Source: an uncultured Clostridia bacterium (GTDB lineage Bacteria > Bacillota > Clostridia > UBA1381). From it: 44,963 nt of DNA. A model generated the notes under the pieces. It had not been told where the DNA came from. It searched no databases and saw nothing but the letters and a program-made list of their open reading frames with translations. The translations under genes were made by a program, and so were the position numbers. Positions 1 through 9,299 of the stretch are shown piece after piece (positions within the stretch are counted from its first letter, which is position 1; every line of letters begins with the position of its first letter). The stretch is taken from the NCBI GenBank assembly GCA_934486495.1, contig CAKSPW010000010.1, positions 1 to 44,963 of the forward strand, written 5' to 3'.

Positions 1-1058
1 ACACAGGACTTGCCTTAAATGCAGACATAAGAATTGCAGGCGGAAATCTTTACACAACAAACGGCGGCAGTAAGCTTATGAAATATACCGCATGGGATAA
101 AAACTATGCAACGGAGGTTGCCGATGTAAGCACGCTTGAGGGTATGCCGGCAGCGCTTAAGACAATGAATCAGCTTGCGGTAAGTGATGAGGAAAATCCG
201 TCGGCACTTATGGCTCAGGGATATCTTGGCGTTGTAAGAAACGGCGATAACACATCGGCAAACGAGCTTGACAAGTGGAGTGTAATTCGCTCATTTATAA
301 ACAGCTCATACTCAAATGTACTCGGAATAGGTAACGGTGACGTGACGGACGCCGTATACAGTAAAAATCTCGGAAAGTTTGTTACGGTTGTAGACAAAAA
401 TCTCAGAACGGTTATAGTACCAAAAACAATTACAGCAGATGATAAGGCAATTCAGGGACCTGTTGTTGCGGGCGGAGTTGTATGCAATGCGATTGATACG
501 AACGATTCGGTATTCATGCTCACAGGTACAAACGGAAAAATTTACACGGCTCCGGATTCCGAGGAGTTCAAAAACGGATTTTCTCTTGCAAACAACACGG
601 TTAATGCAGCAACGGCAGACGATGAAATTACATTTGGTATGAAAAATGTATTTAAAACATCGGGTGATCGCTTCATTGCAGTTGCAAGCGACAATACAGA
701 CAGTGCGGTTGCTGTTATAGATAAGAACGAAAGCGGCAACTATGAATACAAGAGAGCGGCGCTCCCGGGTGAAGTAACTCTTACACCGGGTGAAAGCCTT
801 ACGGTAAGCGTTGATATTGCAAATCAAATGCCCGATGAGTGCAATCTTGTAATCATTGCGGCTATATACACAAACGGCACTCTTGCGCAAACTGTTGTGT
901 CAAATCCCATGACTGTTGCAGCGTACACAAACGAAACAAAATCTCTTGAAGTGCCTGTATCCGAAACGGTAGAGTCGGGCTCGATGCTGAAGATACTCGT
1001 ATGGAACGGTCTTGACGACATAAAGCCGCTCAGAAGTGTTTCAACCCCTTTCAATTAA
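1..1058 (+). CDS. C-terminal part of a secreted propeller/beta-sandwich protein, upstream half of a frameshifted gene
   Basis: The frame is open from base 3, so the start lies outside the window; the ATG at 78 is internal. The first two thirds resemble the propeller-like N-terminal module of the protein at 5853: both carry an N/TGK-(I/F)-Y-(T/I)-AP motif and a 'FIAV...' strand followed by an 'sDG/NeSGxxxY' turn. Residues after about 245 (counted from base 78) form a beta-sandwich ending in LVWNGLDDIKPL, a kind of ending I associate with modules preceding catalytic domains in clostridial surface proteins. The stop at 1056-1058 is followed at once, in the -1 frame, by the missing N-terminus of the beta-helix protein, so these two were probably one polypeptide. 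No enzymatic residue is visible in this part; a binding or spacer role is inference. Confidence 0.7.
   Translation, partial: TGLALNADIRIAGGNLYTTNGGSKLMKYTAWDKNYATEVADVSTLEGMPAALKTMNQLAVSDEENPSALMAQGYLGVVRNGDNTSANELDKWSVIRSFINSSYSNVLGIGNGDVTDAVYSKNLGKFVTVVDKNLRTVIVPKTITADDKAIQGPVVAGGVVCNAIDTNDSVFMLTGTNGKIYTAPDSEEFKNGFSLANNTVNAATADDEITFGMKNVFKTSGDRFIAVASDNTDSAVAVIDKNESGNYEYKRAALPGEVTLTPGESLTVSVDIANQMPDECNLVIIAAIYTNGTLAQTVVSNPMTVAAYTNETKSLEVPVSETVESGSMLKILVWNGLDDIKPLRSVSTPFN
1046..1052 (+). other. Candidate -1 frameshift site CCCTTTC joining two reading frames
   Basis: In the upstream frame the codons read acc-cct-ttc-aat-taa, so bases 1046-1052 match the X XXY YYZ slippery pattern exactly (C CCT TTC). 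A -1 slip here resumes at 1052 as CAA TTA ACG and runs without a stop into the beta-helix frame. The same site is a CCCC/TTT homopolymer run, where a one-base deletion or a base-calling error is equally plausible. A weak GAGTC/GACTC hairpin lies near 1092-1108, about 40 bases downstream, which is farther than the usual 5-9 base spacing for a stimulator. Confidence 0.5.
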
Positions 1059-3142
1059 CGGACGGTCAGGAAAAAATATATGTATCCGCAGAGTCGGGCA
1101 GTGACTCGGCTCTCGGAACATACAATGCTCCGGTGAAAACTATTGAAAGAGCAATAGAGCTTGCCGACAGCACGCAGGTAAACGAAATATGTATGCGCGG
1201 CGGAGTATATCGTGTAACCGATACGATTAATATCACGCATTCGGCAAAGTGGTATGAGCCGCTGCGCATAAGCGCATATAAAAATGAACGGGTAACAATA
1301 AATGCAGGTGTTGACATTTTGCTTTCCGATATGACGGCGGCGTCAAAGAGCTTTACGCAAAGCATTACGGAAAAGCCGGATAATGCCAACATTTTGCAGT
1401 TTAATCTCAAAGATGCCGGTATTTACGATTACGGAGAAATATCACGGCGCGGACATCTTATATCGGAGGATAAGGAAGCACAGGCGGAGCTTAGCTTGGG
1501 CGGCAAGGTGCAAAAGCTTGCAGGGTGGCCAAACGAAGGCTTTGTCGGACTTAAATCGGTTGATAAATATACACAAAGAACAAAAACCGCAATTGCAAAC
1601 GGCTGCAGCTTTACGGTGGATTTTGACCGTCCGTCCGAGTGGAGCAGGCAGAGCGATGTGTGGCTTGCAGGTACTCTCGGACCGAATTATGAATTTGACT
1701 ACTATCCGATGAGCCGTTTTGACAAGGATAACAAAAGAGTATTTTTAAGGGAAGGTGCCGTTGTCAAATACTACACCGCACCCTATTTCAGATTTGAAAA
1801 CATTCCGGAGGAGCTTGACTCACCCGGTGAATATTATATAGACAGACAAAGCGGAATGCTTTATTTCTACCCTCCCGAAAATGCGGAGGGAAATGACGTT
1901 TTGACAATTACAATGCCGATAAACAGCACGGAGAATTCAGCGGTAAGCTCACTTATCAGGCTTGACGGATGCAGAAATGTTGTTTTTGAAAATCTGACGC
2001 TCAAGGGCGGACGAGGCTCTGCCGTAACAGGAGCGGGCAATAACGGCATAAGTTTTATAAATTGTGATATAAACAGCTTCGGCGCTCACGGAATACGCCT
2101 TGATACATCAAGTAATGTAACCATCCGTAACTGCCGCATACACGATGTGGGACAAAACGGAATTGAGTTGACAAGGTGCGGAAATTATGATAAAATAATT
2201 CCGAATAACAATCTTGTGTGCAACAATGATATTTATAATTTTGCACGGCTTGAAAGGAGCTACAAGGCAGGTATTAATTTCGGATACAGATGTGTCGGAG
2301 CAACCGCCGCAAGAAATCATATTCATGACGGGCCTCATACAGGCTTTATATTCTACGGCGTAAACAATAAAATATACGGAAATGAGTTTGATAATCTTGT
2401 TACGGAATTTTCGGATATGGATGCGCTTTATGCAAACAATTCAAATTATCCGTGGGAGAGAGGAAACAGAATTTACGGTAATTATTTTCACGATATAGGA
2501 AGAAGCGTTATAAACGGAGTACATCAGATAAATGTAAGAGCGATACGCACCGATAACAAAGGCTGCGGACTTGATGTTTTCGGCAATTTGTTTTACCGCA
2601 TAGGCGACGGTGCAAACAACAGTATCGGTGCCGTTTGTGCGGAGGGTACGCATAATTCGGTAAAAAGTAACTTGTTTGTGGATTGCAACGAAACGTATAT
2701 AAATGCTCAAAAATACATTCAAAAAACGCCCGATGAAAACGGATGTCTTTATTCCGACAGCGATACGATAAACGGTGTAAAGGTTTCGGACTTGAAGGCG
2801 CAGATGAAAAATTACATTGCTGTTTACTCAAAGCAATTTCCGGAGCTTAATAATTTCTTTAAGGAGCATCCGAACTTTTCAAAGACAAACGAGTTTAAAA
2901 ATAATGTAATAGTAAACATTGCTTTTCCGCTGAGTACATATAACGACAATGCAGAAAATATGGTTCAGCTGAACGAGCAGGGTTACAGAGGAAACGTTAA
3001 TCTAACGGAAGCGTCGGGCAATCGTGTTTTGACGGCTGACCCCGGATTTGCCGATTACAGCGGCGGAAATTTTGAGCTTTCGTTTAAATTGACTGATAAT
3101 TTCCCGAATATGAAGATGTCATCATTCGGAATTATAAAATAA
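1052..3142 (+). CDS. Right-handed parallel beta-helix surface glycosidase (GH141/GH120-like), downstream half of a frameshifted gene
   Basis: The longest formal ORF starts at a GTG at 1133, but the frame is open back through 1052 and encodes IYVSAESGSDSALGTYNAP. This is the conserved first strand seen in the paralogues (FYVSTSGSDSNDGSYEKP in the 3168 gene). No ribosome binding site precedes 1133, so independent initiation is unlikely. Asn-rich coils repeat from about residue 280 of the 1133 frame. Signatures shared with the paralogues are LGPNYEFDYYP, GEYYIDR, SDMDALY, IRTDNKGCGLDV and the closing DPGFADYSGG. The family assignment (GH141/GH120-like polysaccharide hydrolase) is by general resemblance; linkage specificity cannot be read. 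The gene sits 25 bases before the next SLH paralogue. It is either a frameshifted gene or decoded by -1 frameshifting. Confidence 0.7.
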   Translation, partial: QLTDGQEKIYVSAESGSDSALGTYNAPVKTIERAIELADSTQVNEICMRGGVYRVTDTINITHSAKWYEPLRISAYKNERVTINAGVDILLSDMTAASKSFTQSITEKPDNANILQFNLKDAGIYDYGEISRRGHLISEDKEAQAELSLGGKVQKLAGWPNEGFVGLKSVDKYTQRTKTAIANGCSFTVDFDRPSEWSRQSDVWLAGTLGPNYEFDYYPMSRFDKDNKRVFLREGAVVKYYTAPYFRFENIPEELDSPGEYYIDRQSGMLYFYPPENAEGNDVLTITMPINSTENSAVSSLIRLDGCRNVVFENLTLKGGRGSAVTGAGNNGISFINCDINSFGAHGIRLDTSSNVTIRNCRIHDVGQNGIELTRCGNYDKIIPNNNLVCNNDIYNFARLERSYKAGINFGYRCVGATAARNHIHDGPHTGFIFYGVNNKIYGNEFDNLVTEFSDMDALYANNSNYPWERGNRIYGNYFHDIGRSVINGVHQINVRAIRTDNKGCGLDVFGNLFYRIGDGANNSIGAVCAEGTHNSVKSNLFVDCNETYINAQKYIQKTPDENGCLYSDSDTINGVKVSDLKAQMKNYIAVYSKQFPELNNFFKEHPNFSKTNEFKNNVIVNIAFPLSTYNDNAENMVQLNEQGYRGNVNLTEASGNRVLTADPGFADYSGGNFELSFKLTDNFPNMKMSSFGIIK

Positions 3143-3167
3143 GACCTAAATAACGGAGGAGAACGAC

Positions 3168-5837
3168 GTGTTTAAAAAAGCTTTGATTTTTGCATTAAGT
3201 TCGTCAATATGTCTTTCCGGCATATCCGCATTTGCGGACTATTCGGATACGGGCGGGCATTGGGCATATAAATTTATAAACAAGCTCACGCAAAAAGGCA
3301 TTGTGCAGGGCGACGGAACAAGCTTTAAACCGGACCTTAGCATTAATGTCGACGAATTTCTTAAAATGACAATTTGCGCCATGGGTATAAAGGTTACGGA
3401 GCAAAAGCAGGATTGGGCAAAGCCGTATATTGATGTGGCGCTTGAGAAAAGCCTGATTTATCCGGATGAGTTTGACAGATTCAATAGACCCATAAAGCGC
3501 AGCGAAATAGCAAAAATATCCGTAAGAGCGATAGGTGCCGATAAGGTGTCGGGAAGTCAAAGAGATTATTTAATATCACGTATTTCCGACTATTACGATA
3601 TATATAACGACACGAAGGAGTATGTTCTTGCCGCATATGCAAATAAGCTTATGTACGGCTATGAGGACAATAAATTCCAGGGCGGACGCGGTGCAACAAG
3701 GGCTGAGGCGTGCGTTATAATAAACAGAATGATTGAGACCGGCGGTATTGCAGACAGCAACGATCCGATTATAAAAGCAAATAATTTGTTCTATGTTTCA
3801 ACAAGCGGCAGTGACTCAAATGACGGCTCATATGAAAAGCCGTTTAAGACTCTTGAAAAAGCACGCGATGCGGTAAGAGAGGTAATATCCGGCGGAGTAT
3901 ATCCGAGCGGCGGTATTACGGTTTATCTTCGCGGAGGAGATTATGTGCTTGACAGCTCGTTTAATCTTGACGGCAACGATTCGGGTACGGAGGACTGCCC
4001 CATTACATATATGTCATATCCTAAGGAAACGGCAAGAATTACGGGCGGAACAAAGCTTTCCTACAACGATTTTGTGCCTGCCGATTCGGATATTGCATCT
4101 AAGATAATAGACAAATCGGCTGCGGCAAAGGTTGTGCAGTTAGACCTTGAAAAGGCTGGAATATCAGATTTGGGACAGCTTTCAAGACGAGGATTCTTAA
4201 TTGCATCCGGCGAGATTCCGCAGGCAGAGCTTTATATTGACGGCAGCAGACAAAGCCTTGCAAAATGGCCTAATGACAGCTGGGTCGGAACGAGTGAAAT
4301 AGTCAGAAGCGGAGCAAGAAGCCAAAAGGGTGTTCTTGAGGGCGCAGTTTATAAGATAGACTATGACCGTCCCGCAAAATGGAAAACGAATATAAACGAA
4401 ATATACACCTCCGGCGTTCTCGGTCCTAACTATTTTTACGGATATTTCCCGATAGAAAAAATAGAAAAGGGACAAATTACGCTCAAGGAAGGCTCGGTAA
4501 CAAGCTATTACTCAAAGCATTTCATTCGTTATGAAAACATACTCGAGGAAATTGATGAGCCGGGTGAATATTATATAGACAGAAACACGAAGATGCTATA
4601 TCTGTATCCGAGCAGCGATTTGTCGGATAAATCGGATATAATCCTTTCGCAAGCGACGCAAAACCTTATAACAGGCTCAAATGTAAAAAATGTGACGTTT
4701 AAAAATCTTAAAATCACCTCATCAAGAGCCGGAGGAATAAGAGTAACGGGAGTTGAAAACTTTAACGTTATAAATTGCGAAATATCCGATATGGGTACAA
4801 ACGGAGTATATATAAGCGGAACAAAATCATCGGTTAAAAACAGTCTTATTCATGATATAGGCTCAACCGCCGTAAGCATGAACGGAGGAGATTACGAAAA
4901 CGAAATATCGTCCGAAAACTCCGTTGTGAACAATCATATATATAAGGCGGCGCAGATTGAAAGATCGTATCAGTCGGGAATAACGCTCGGCTATAAGTCG
5001 GTGGGGATTAACGTAAGTCATAATGAAGTTCATGATATGCCTCATGCGGCAATAATCGTTTACGGCCCGAACCATACGATAGAGTATAACAACGTTTATG
5101 ACGCCGTTAAGGAATTTCACGATATGGACGCAATTTACCTTAACGTATATCAGTATCCGTGGGAGAGGAATGTTGTAATAAGACGTAACTTTATTCACGA
5201 TCTCGGACAGCAGACATTCACGGAAAAACAGATGAATGTTGCCGGAATACGAAGCGATAATAACGGAAACGGTCTTAATGTTGTTGAAAATGTGTTCTTT
5301 AACATAGGCATTAAGGACGCAAACGGAATACGCGGAGTGTGTGCTCAGGGTATCGAAAACAAGGTAGATAACAATATCTTTATCGATTCATCCGGAACAT
5401 ACGAGGGTGCGCATACGTATAACCCCGATGCCAAGTGGAATTTACAATCCGACAGCGTAAAGGGAATTTACGAGCAGTGGAAAATCTTCAGCCCGAAATA
5501 TTCCGAGAAAAATCCTGAGGTGGCGCATTTCTTTGAACATCATTTTGCGTCATATCAAAAGAATAACAGTTTTAAAGGAAATGTGGTTGTAAATATTGCA
5601 ATTCCCATCAGCTCTCTTAACCAAACGCAGCAGGCGCAGGGCTATAATGCGGCGGAGCAGCTCGTTGATGCGGAAAATAATATCGTAACAAAATCCGACC
5701 CCGGATTTGCAGATTACAAAAACAAAGACTTTACGCTAAAGGACGACAGTGAGGTTTATAAAAAAATACCCGATTTCCCGAAGCTTGACTTTAAGAACAT
5801 AGGTCTTTTAAGCGGTGAAAAAGTAGGCGCAGAGTAA
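3168..5837 (+). CDS. SLH-anchored right-handed beta-helix glycosidase
   Basis: An 889-residue protein starting at GTG 3168 behind GGAGGA. Residues 1-23 are a signal peptide ending SAFA. Three S-layer homology repeats follow (about 25-70, 80-125 and 140-190), with typical HWAY, the GYEDNKFQGG turn and TRAEA motifs, and should tether the enzyme to secondary wall polymer. From about residue 201 (FYVSTSGSDSNDGS) to the end is a parallel beta-helix with Asn-rich coils. Conserved positions shared with the 1052 and 13540 genes include LGPNYFYGYFP, GEYYIDR, HDMDAIY and the closing DPGFADY; acidic residues of the DMDA motif are candidates for catalysis. The GH141/GH120-like role in plant or host polysaccharide breakdown is inference from fold and context. 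It is followed 15 bases later by the next SLH gene, suggesting one transcript. Confidence 0.85.
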   Translation: MFKKALIFALSSSICLSGISAFADYSDTGGHWAYKFINKLTQKGIVQGDGTSFKPDLSINVDEFLKMTICAMGIKVTEQKQDWAKPYIDVALEKSLIYPDEFDRFNRPIKRSEIAKISVRAIGADKVSGSQRDYLISRISDYYDIYNDTKEYVLAAYANKLMYGYEDNKFQGGRGATRAEACVIINRMIETGGIADSNDPIIKANNLFYVSTSGSDSNDGSYEKPFKTLEKARDAVREVISGGVYPSGGITVYLRGGDYVLDSSFNLDGNDSGTEDCPITYMSYPKETARITGGTKLSYNDFVPADSDIASKIIDKSAAAKVVQLDLEKAGISDLGQLSRRGFLIASGEIPQAELYIDGSRQSLAKWPNDSWVGTSEIVRSGARSQKGVLEGAVYKIDYDRPAKWKTNINEIYTSGVLGPNYFYGYFPIEKIEKGQITLKEGSVTSYYSKHFIRYENILEEIDEPGEYYIDRNTKMLYLYPSSDLSDKSDIILSQATQNLITGSNVKNVTFKNLKITSSRAGGIRVTGVENFNVINCEISDMGTNGVYISGTKSSVKNSLIHDIGSTAVSMNGGDYENEISSENSVVNNHIYKAAQIERSYQSGITLGYKSVGINVSHNEVHDMPHAAIIVYGPNHTIEYNNVYDAVKEFHDMDAIYLNVYQYPWERNVVIRRNFIHDLGQQTFTEKQMNVAGIRSDNNGNGLNVVENVFFNIGIKDANGIRGVCAQGIENKVDNNIFIDSSGTYEGAHTYNPDAKWNLQSDSVKGIYEQWKIFSPKYSEKNPEVAHFFEHHFASYQKNNSFKGNVVVNIAIPISSLNQTQQAQGYNAAEQLVDAENNIVTKSDPGFADYKNKDFTLKDDSEVYKKIPDFPKLDFKNIGLLSGEKVGAE

Positions 5838-5852
5838 GAAAGGATAAAGTGT

Positions 5853-8800
5853 ATGAAAAAAAGATTATTATCGGCTGTAATGACCGCTGTTATGCTTTTC
5901 GGAAGCATGACGGCAGTCACGGTACAGGCTAAAAACATGATTTCCGATGAATACACGTTTGTCGATACGTGTTACAGTCCCGATATGGCGATATATGTTG
6001 CGGTGGCTAAAAAGCTTGGCGACAGGTCGTATACACCGGCGCAAATTTGGGTGTCGGACGATATGGAAACGTGGAAAAAAACGAAGGATTTTTCACAGGG
6101 TATTCACAATGCCAATCCGCAGACCAATCAGACAATCGTATGGTGGGACGCAATGCAGCAGTTTGTTGTGCAGATGAATAACAAGGTTTACTATTCACCC
6201 GACGCAATAACATGGACTGCCGTTAAAAACGATAAAATAAACGGCTCAAACCAGACGTTGTCAACTAACGGGAACAAGCTTGTTATTTCATCAAGAGCAA
6301 AAATTAAGATATGCTCCGATTTGGAAAGCGATCCCGAAACTTATGCAATTGACCCTACACCGAACAACAATACATACGGAAAAGCAGTCGGTGTAACACC
6401 TGAGGAGCCGTATTCGTATATGGTATCCGACCAATACAAAACATGGATGATCAATTCCGAGGGAACACTCAGCTCGGCAACGTTAAATATTCAGTCGCAC
6501 CCGACCGATATGGTTTGGGCAGACGGATTCGGAGGCTGGATAGTTGTTAACTCCACAGCTGCTCTCAGAACGCTTGCCTCGGATGAGGTTAAGTATTCAA
6601 ACTTTACCGCAATGGTACTTTCAGACGGTACGTCTAATACGGCAAACTATACGGCAGCAGGTGTATCGAGCGATTATGTGGTGCTCGGTACGGATACGGG
6701 AAAATTCTATATTGCTCCGAACGACCCGTCATCTCTTACAATAGATGTGCCGTGGGAGATAGCAAAGCCGGGTGTGGGCGAGGAAAATACCGAAAAGGTA
6801 CGTTCAATAACGGCAACCGGTGCGGAGCAGTTTATTGCAGTGTCGGATAAAAAGATATTTATAGTAGAGAAAAACAGCGACGGCGATTGGTGCTACTATG
6901 ACGTGATGAATGCACATATGGAGCTCAATGACGAAAGAATAGAAATCCCTGTAGACGGCACAAGCGAGATTACTCTCAGTCCGGTAAATTACAATTGCCG
7001 CGGCGAGGTATCGTCGGACGCTGTCCAAAGCTTTGAGCTTAAATCATCACTTCCCGACGGTATAACGGCGGAAAATGTGAGCGAAAGCGCAATAAAGCTT
7101 TCTGTCGGCAGTGAAACGAGCGGAGGGCATGAGCTTAAGTTTAAGGCCGTAACCGAAAGCGGAAAAATACAGGAGTTTACGGTTGTTATCGTAGACGAGG
7201 ATTATATTGAAATCAAAGGCCCGGACAGTATCGCAATTCCGCACGAGGGCGAGGTAAACGAGGAGTATGACTATTCGGCGGCGGTAATCGGAACAGACGG
7301 AGCGGAAATGTCAAGAGCTGCTCAGCTTGTGCTTCGAGATATTCCGGAAGGTGTGGAATATGACAACCAAAGCGGTCATCTTACGGTGACGAGCGGCGTT
7401 TCGGCGGACAGCATAACGTTTGATGCATATTCTGTTGCCAATCCGTCAAACAAAACGGAAAAAACGGTTAAAATGTCAAAAAGAGCACCCGAAAAAATTG
7501 AAATATCAGAATGCGAGAAAAGCATATATATTCCCGACAGCGACAGTCTCAATGTCACATACTCGGCTCGTGTTTATGACCAGATAGGAAATCTTATCAG
7601 AAACGCAAAGGTTATATGGACGGCAGAAAAAGATGGAGAGATGAAAGATTTGTCAATCGGTGAGGAGTCGGGCGTGCTGACTGTCGGAAGCAGTGCGGTG
7701 CTCGGTACGATAAAAATAAAGGCGGCATGCGCCGATGACGAAAGCATAACCGATGAAAGAGAAATTACGCTTTTGTATACCGACTTGAGAAAAGCGACAG
7801 AGGATATGGCGGATTTTAAAATTGATACAAATATCCCCGTTACAGAGAATTTATCACTTGACTCAAAGCGTAAGTTCGGCAGTACGGTATCATGGAGAAG
7901 CAGTGATGAATCGGTGCTTAAAACAGACGGTACGGTTATAAGACCGAGCAGAAAAGATGCAAGCGTTACTCTTACGGAAATCGTAAAGCAAAACAAGGTT
8001 TCACTTGAGAAAAAATTCAATCTTACGGTTAAAAAGGCAGATACGCTTTTTGTAAACGGAGATTTTTCCGACGGAGCGAACGGCTGGGCGGCTAAGGACG
8101 GCTGCGAAATCAAGGCGGGCGATGACGAGGAAAGAAAGGTGCTTGTCATAAACGGCGGAGCATATCAGCCGCTTACACTTACAAATGATTCAAGCTACGG
8201 CTTTGAAGCTGTTGTAAAGGCTGAAAAAGGAACGAGAATAAGACTTGTCAGCGAAACGGGCGGTGTTCTCGGTGAGATTACGGCTGACGGAACGTATCAG
8301 GCGCTGACCGCATCTTATGATTACAGAAAACAAAAACCGAATTTTGAAGATAAAATTTACATTGAGAGTGACGGAGAATTTTCGGCAGATTCGGTTAAGT
8401 GTTATGAGATAACACTTGAGCTTGACAGCGTTTCGGCGGCTGTAAACAAGGCGGCATATTCAAAAAAATCGTCCGATATAAAAGGCGCAAGAGAGCTTCT
8501 CGACAGCTTTTACGATTTGCCTGTAAAAAAAGAACTTTCCGATAAGCTCGACAGAATAAAACCGTCAAGTCAGAGCGGCGGCTCGGGCGGCGGCGGTGGC
8601 GGCGGCTCAAAGGGTACCGCACCGTCAGGCACAAACTCGGTAAAGGGCGGCACGATTGTCGTTCCCGAAAGTACGGCAAAGGACGAAAAGAGCAACGAGG
8701 ATAAACTCGATACATTCCTTTTGACATTTAAGGATATGAAAAATCACTGGGCAAGAGAAGACGTTGAATACATGGCAAAGCTCGGTATTGCATCGGGTGA

Positions 8801-9272
8801 TGAGAGCGGAATGTACCGCCCCGACGATATGATAACAAGAGCGGAATTTGCCGCACTTACGGCTAAAACAATGGGACTTGGAGAAACGCCGTACGAAAAC
8901 AGCTTTTTCGATGTTACGGGTGATGAATGGTATTCGGGATTTGTTCAGACTTGCCGCAGCAATGATTTCATGAACGGCTATGACGGCTTGTTTAATCCGT
9001 ATAAGAATATCGAAAGAGAGGAAATTGCAAAGGTTGTGGTTTCGGCGTATAACTCGAAGAGCGGCAAGCAGCTCGAACGTGGAAAGGCGCTTTACTTTAA
9101 CGATATAGACCTGATAAGCTATTGGGCATACGATTATATAGCACAGGCTCAGGAGCTTGGATTTGTAAACGGCGTTACTGACGAGATGTTTGCACCTAAA
9201 AGCTGTGCGACACGTGCCGAGGCGGCAGTTATGCTAAGACGTATGTACGATAAGCTCAACGGCACGAATTAA
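5853..9272 (+). CDS. Multidomain SLH surface protein: propeller-like, Ig-like and carbohydrate-binding-like modules
   Basis: 1139 residues. The signal peptide (about 1-27, ending VQA) is preceded by AGAAAGGA. Residues about 30-360 look like a BNR/Kelch-type propeller (repeating W-x-D/S turns such as IWVSDDMETWKK) and are paralogous to the fragment at the window start. Residues about 365-640 are Ig- or cadherin-like beta modules. About 645-728 matches the atrophied bacterial Ig type (VSWRSSDESVLKTDG). About 729-850 opens with LFVNGDFSDGANGW, as in CBM4/9-like jelly rolls. A Gly/Ser linker (about 908-930) leads to three C-terminal SLH repeats (about 959-1139). No catalytic motif is seen, so a binding or scaffold role is more likely than an enzyme. 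SLH is C-terminal here but N-terminal in its neighbours. Confidence 0.8.
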   Translation: MKKRLLSAVMTAVMLFGSMTAVTVQAKNMISDEYTFVDTCYSPDMAIYVAVAKKLGDRSYTPAQIWVSDDMETWKKTKDFSQGIHNANPQTNQTIVWWDAMQQFVVQMNNKVYYSPDAITWTAVKNDKINGSNQTLSTNGNKLVISSRAKIKICSDLESDPETYAIDPTPNNNTYGKAVGVTPEEPYSYMVSDQYKTWMINSEGTLSSATLNIQSHPTDMVWADGFGGWIVVNSTAALRTLASDEVKYSNFTAMVLSDGTSNTANYTAAGVSSDYVVLGTDTGKFYIAPNDPSSLTIDVPWEIAKPGVGEENTEKVRSITATGAEQFIAVSDKKIFIVEKNSDGDWCYYDVMNAHMELNDERIEIPVDGTSEITLSPVNYNCRGEVSSDAVQSFELKSSLPDGITAENVSESAIKLSVGSETSGGHELKFKAVTESGKIQEFTVVIVDEDYIEIKGPDSIAIPHEGEVNEEYDYSAAVIGTDGAEMSRAAQLVLRDIPEGVEYDNQSGHLTVTSGVSADSITFDAYSVANPSNKTEKTVKMSKRAPEKIEISECEKSIYIPDSDSLNVTYSARVYDQIGNLIRNAKVIWTAEKDGEMKDLSIGEESGVLTVGSSAVLGTIKIKAACADDESITDEREITLLYTDLRKATEDMADFKIDTNIPVTENLSLDSKRKFGSTVSWRSSDESVLKTDGTVIRPSRKDASVTLTEIVKQNKVSLEKKFNLTVKKADTLFVNGDFSDGANGWAAKDGCEIKAGDDEERKVLVINGGAYQPLTLTNDSSYGFEAVVKAEKGTRIRLVSETGGVLGEITADGTYQALTASYDYRKQKPNFEDKIYIESDGEFSADSVKCYEITLELDSVSAAVNKAAYSKKSSDIKGARELLDSFYDLPVKKELSDKLDRIKPSSQSGGSGGGGGGGSKGTAPSGTNSVKGGTIVVPESTAKDEKSNEDKLDTFLLTFKDMKNHWAREDVEYMAKLGIASGDESGMYRPDDMITRAEFAALTAKTMGLGETPYENSFFDVTGDEWYSGFVQTCRSNDFMNGYDGLFNPYKNIEREEIAKVVVSAYNSKSGKQLERGKALYFNDIDLISYWAYDYIAQAQELGFVNGVTDEMFAPKSCATRAEAAVMLRRMYDKLNGTN

Positions 9273-9299
9273 AGCAAGCTGCGAAAGGAGACTAACTGT

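Noticed and set aside
312..890. 192-codon minus-strand open frame
   Set aside because: Antisense to a clearly coding frame, Cys/Arg/Tyr-rich low-quality translation and no ribosome binding site.
1133..1135. GTG as a true start of the first beta-helix gene
   Set aside because: No ribosome binding site precedes it, and the conserved first strand of the domain is encoded upstream in the same frame.
7574..8149. 191-codon minus-strand open frame
   Set aside because: Ser/Phe/Leu-rich shadow of the multidomain SLH protein with no recognisable motif.
8575..8612. GGC/GGT trinucleotide run as a phase-variable repeat
   Set aside because: It encodes an in-frame Gly/Ser linker; length changes of whole codons would not switch the frame.
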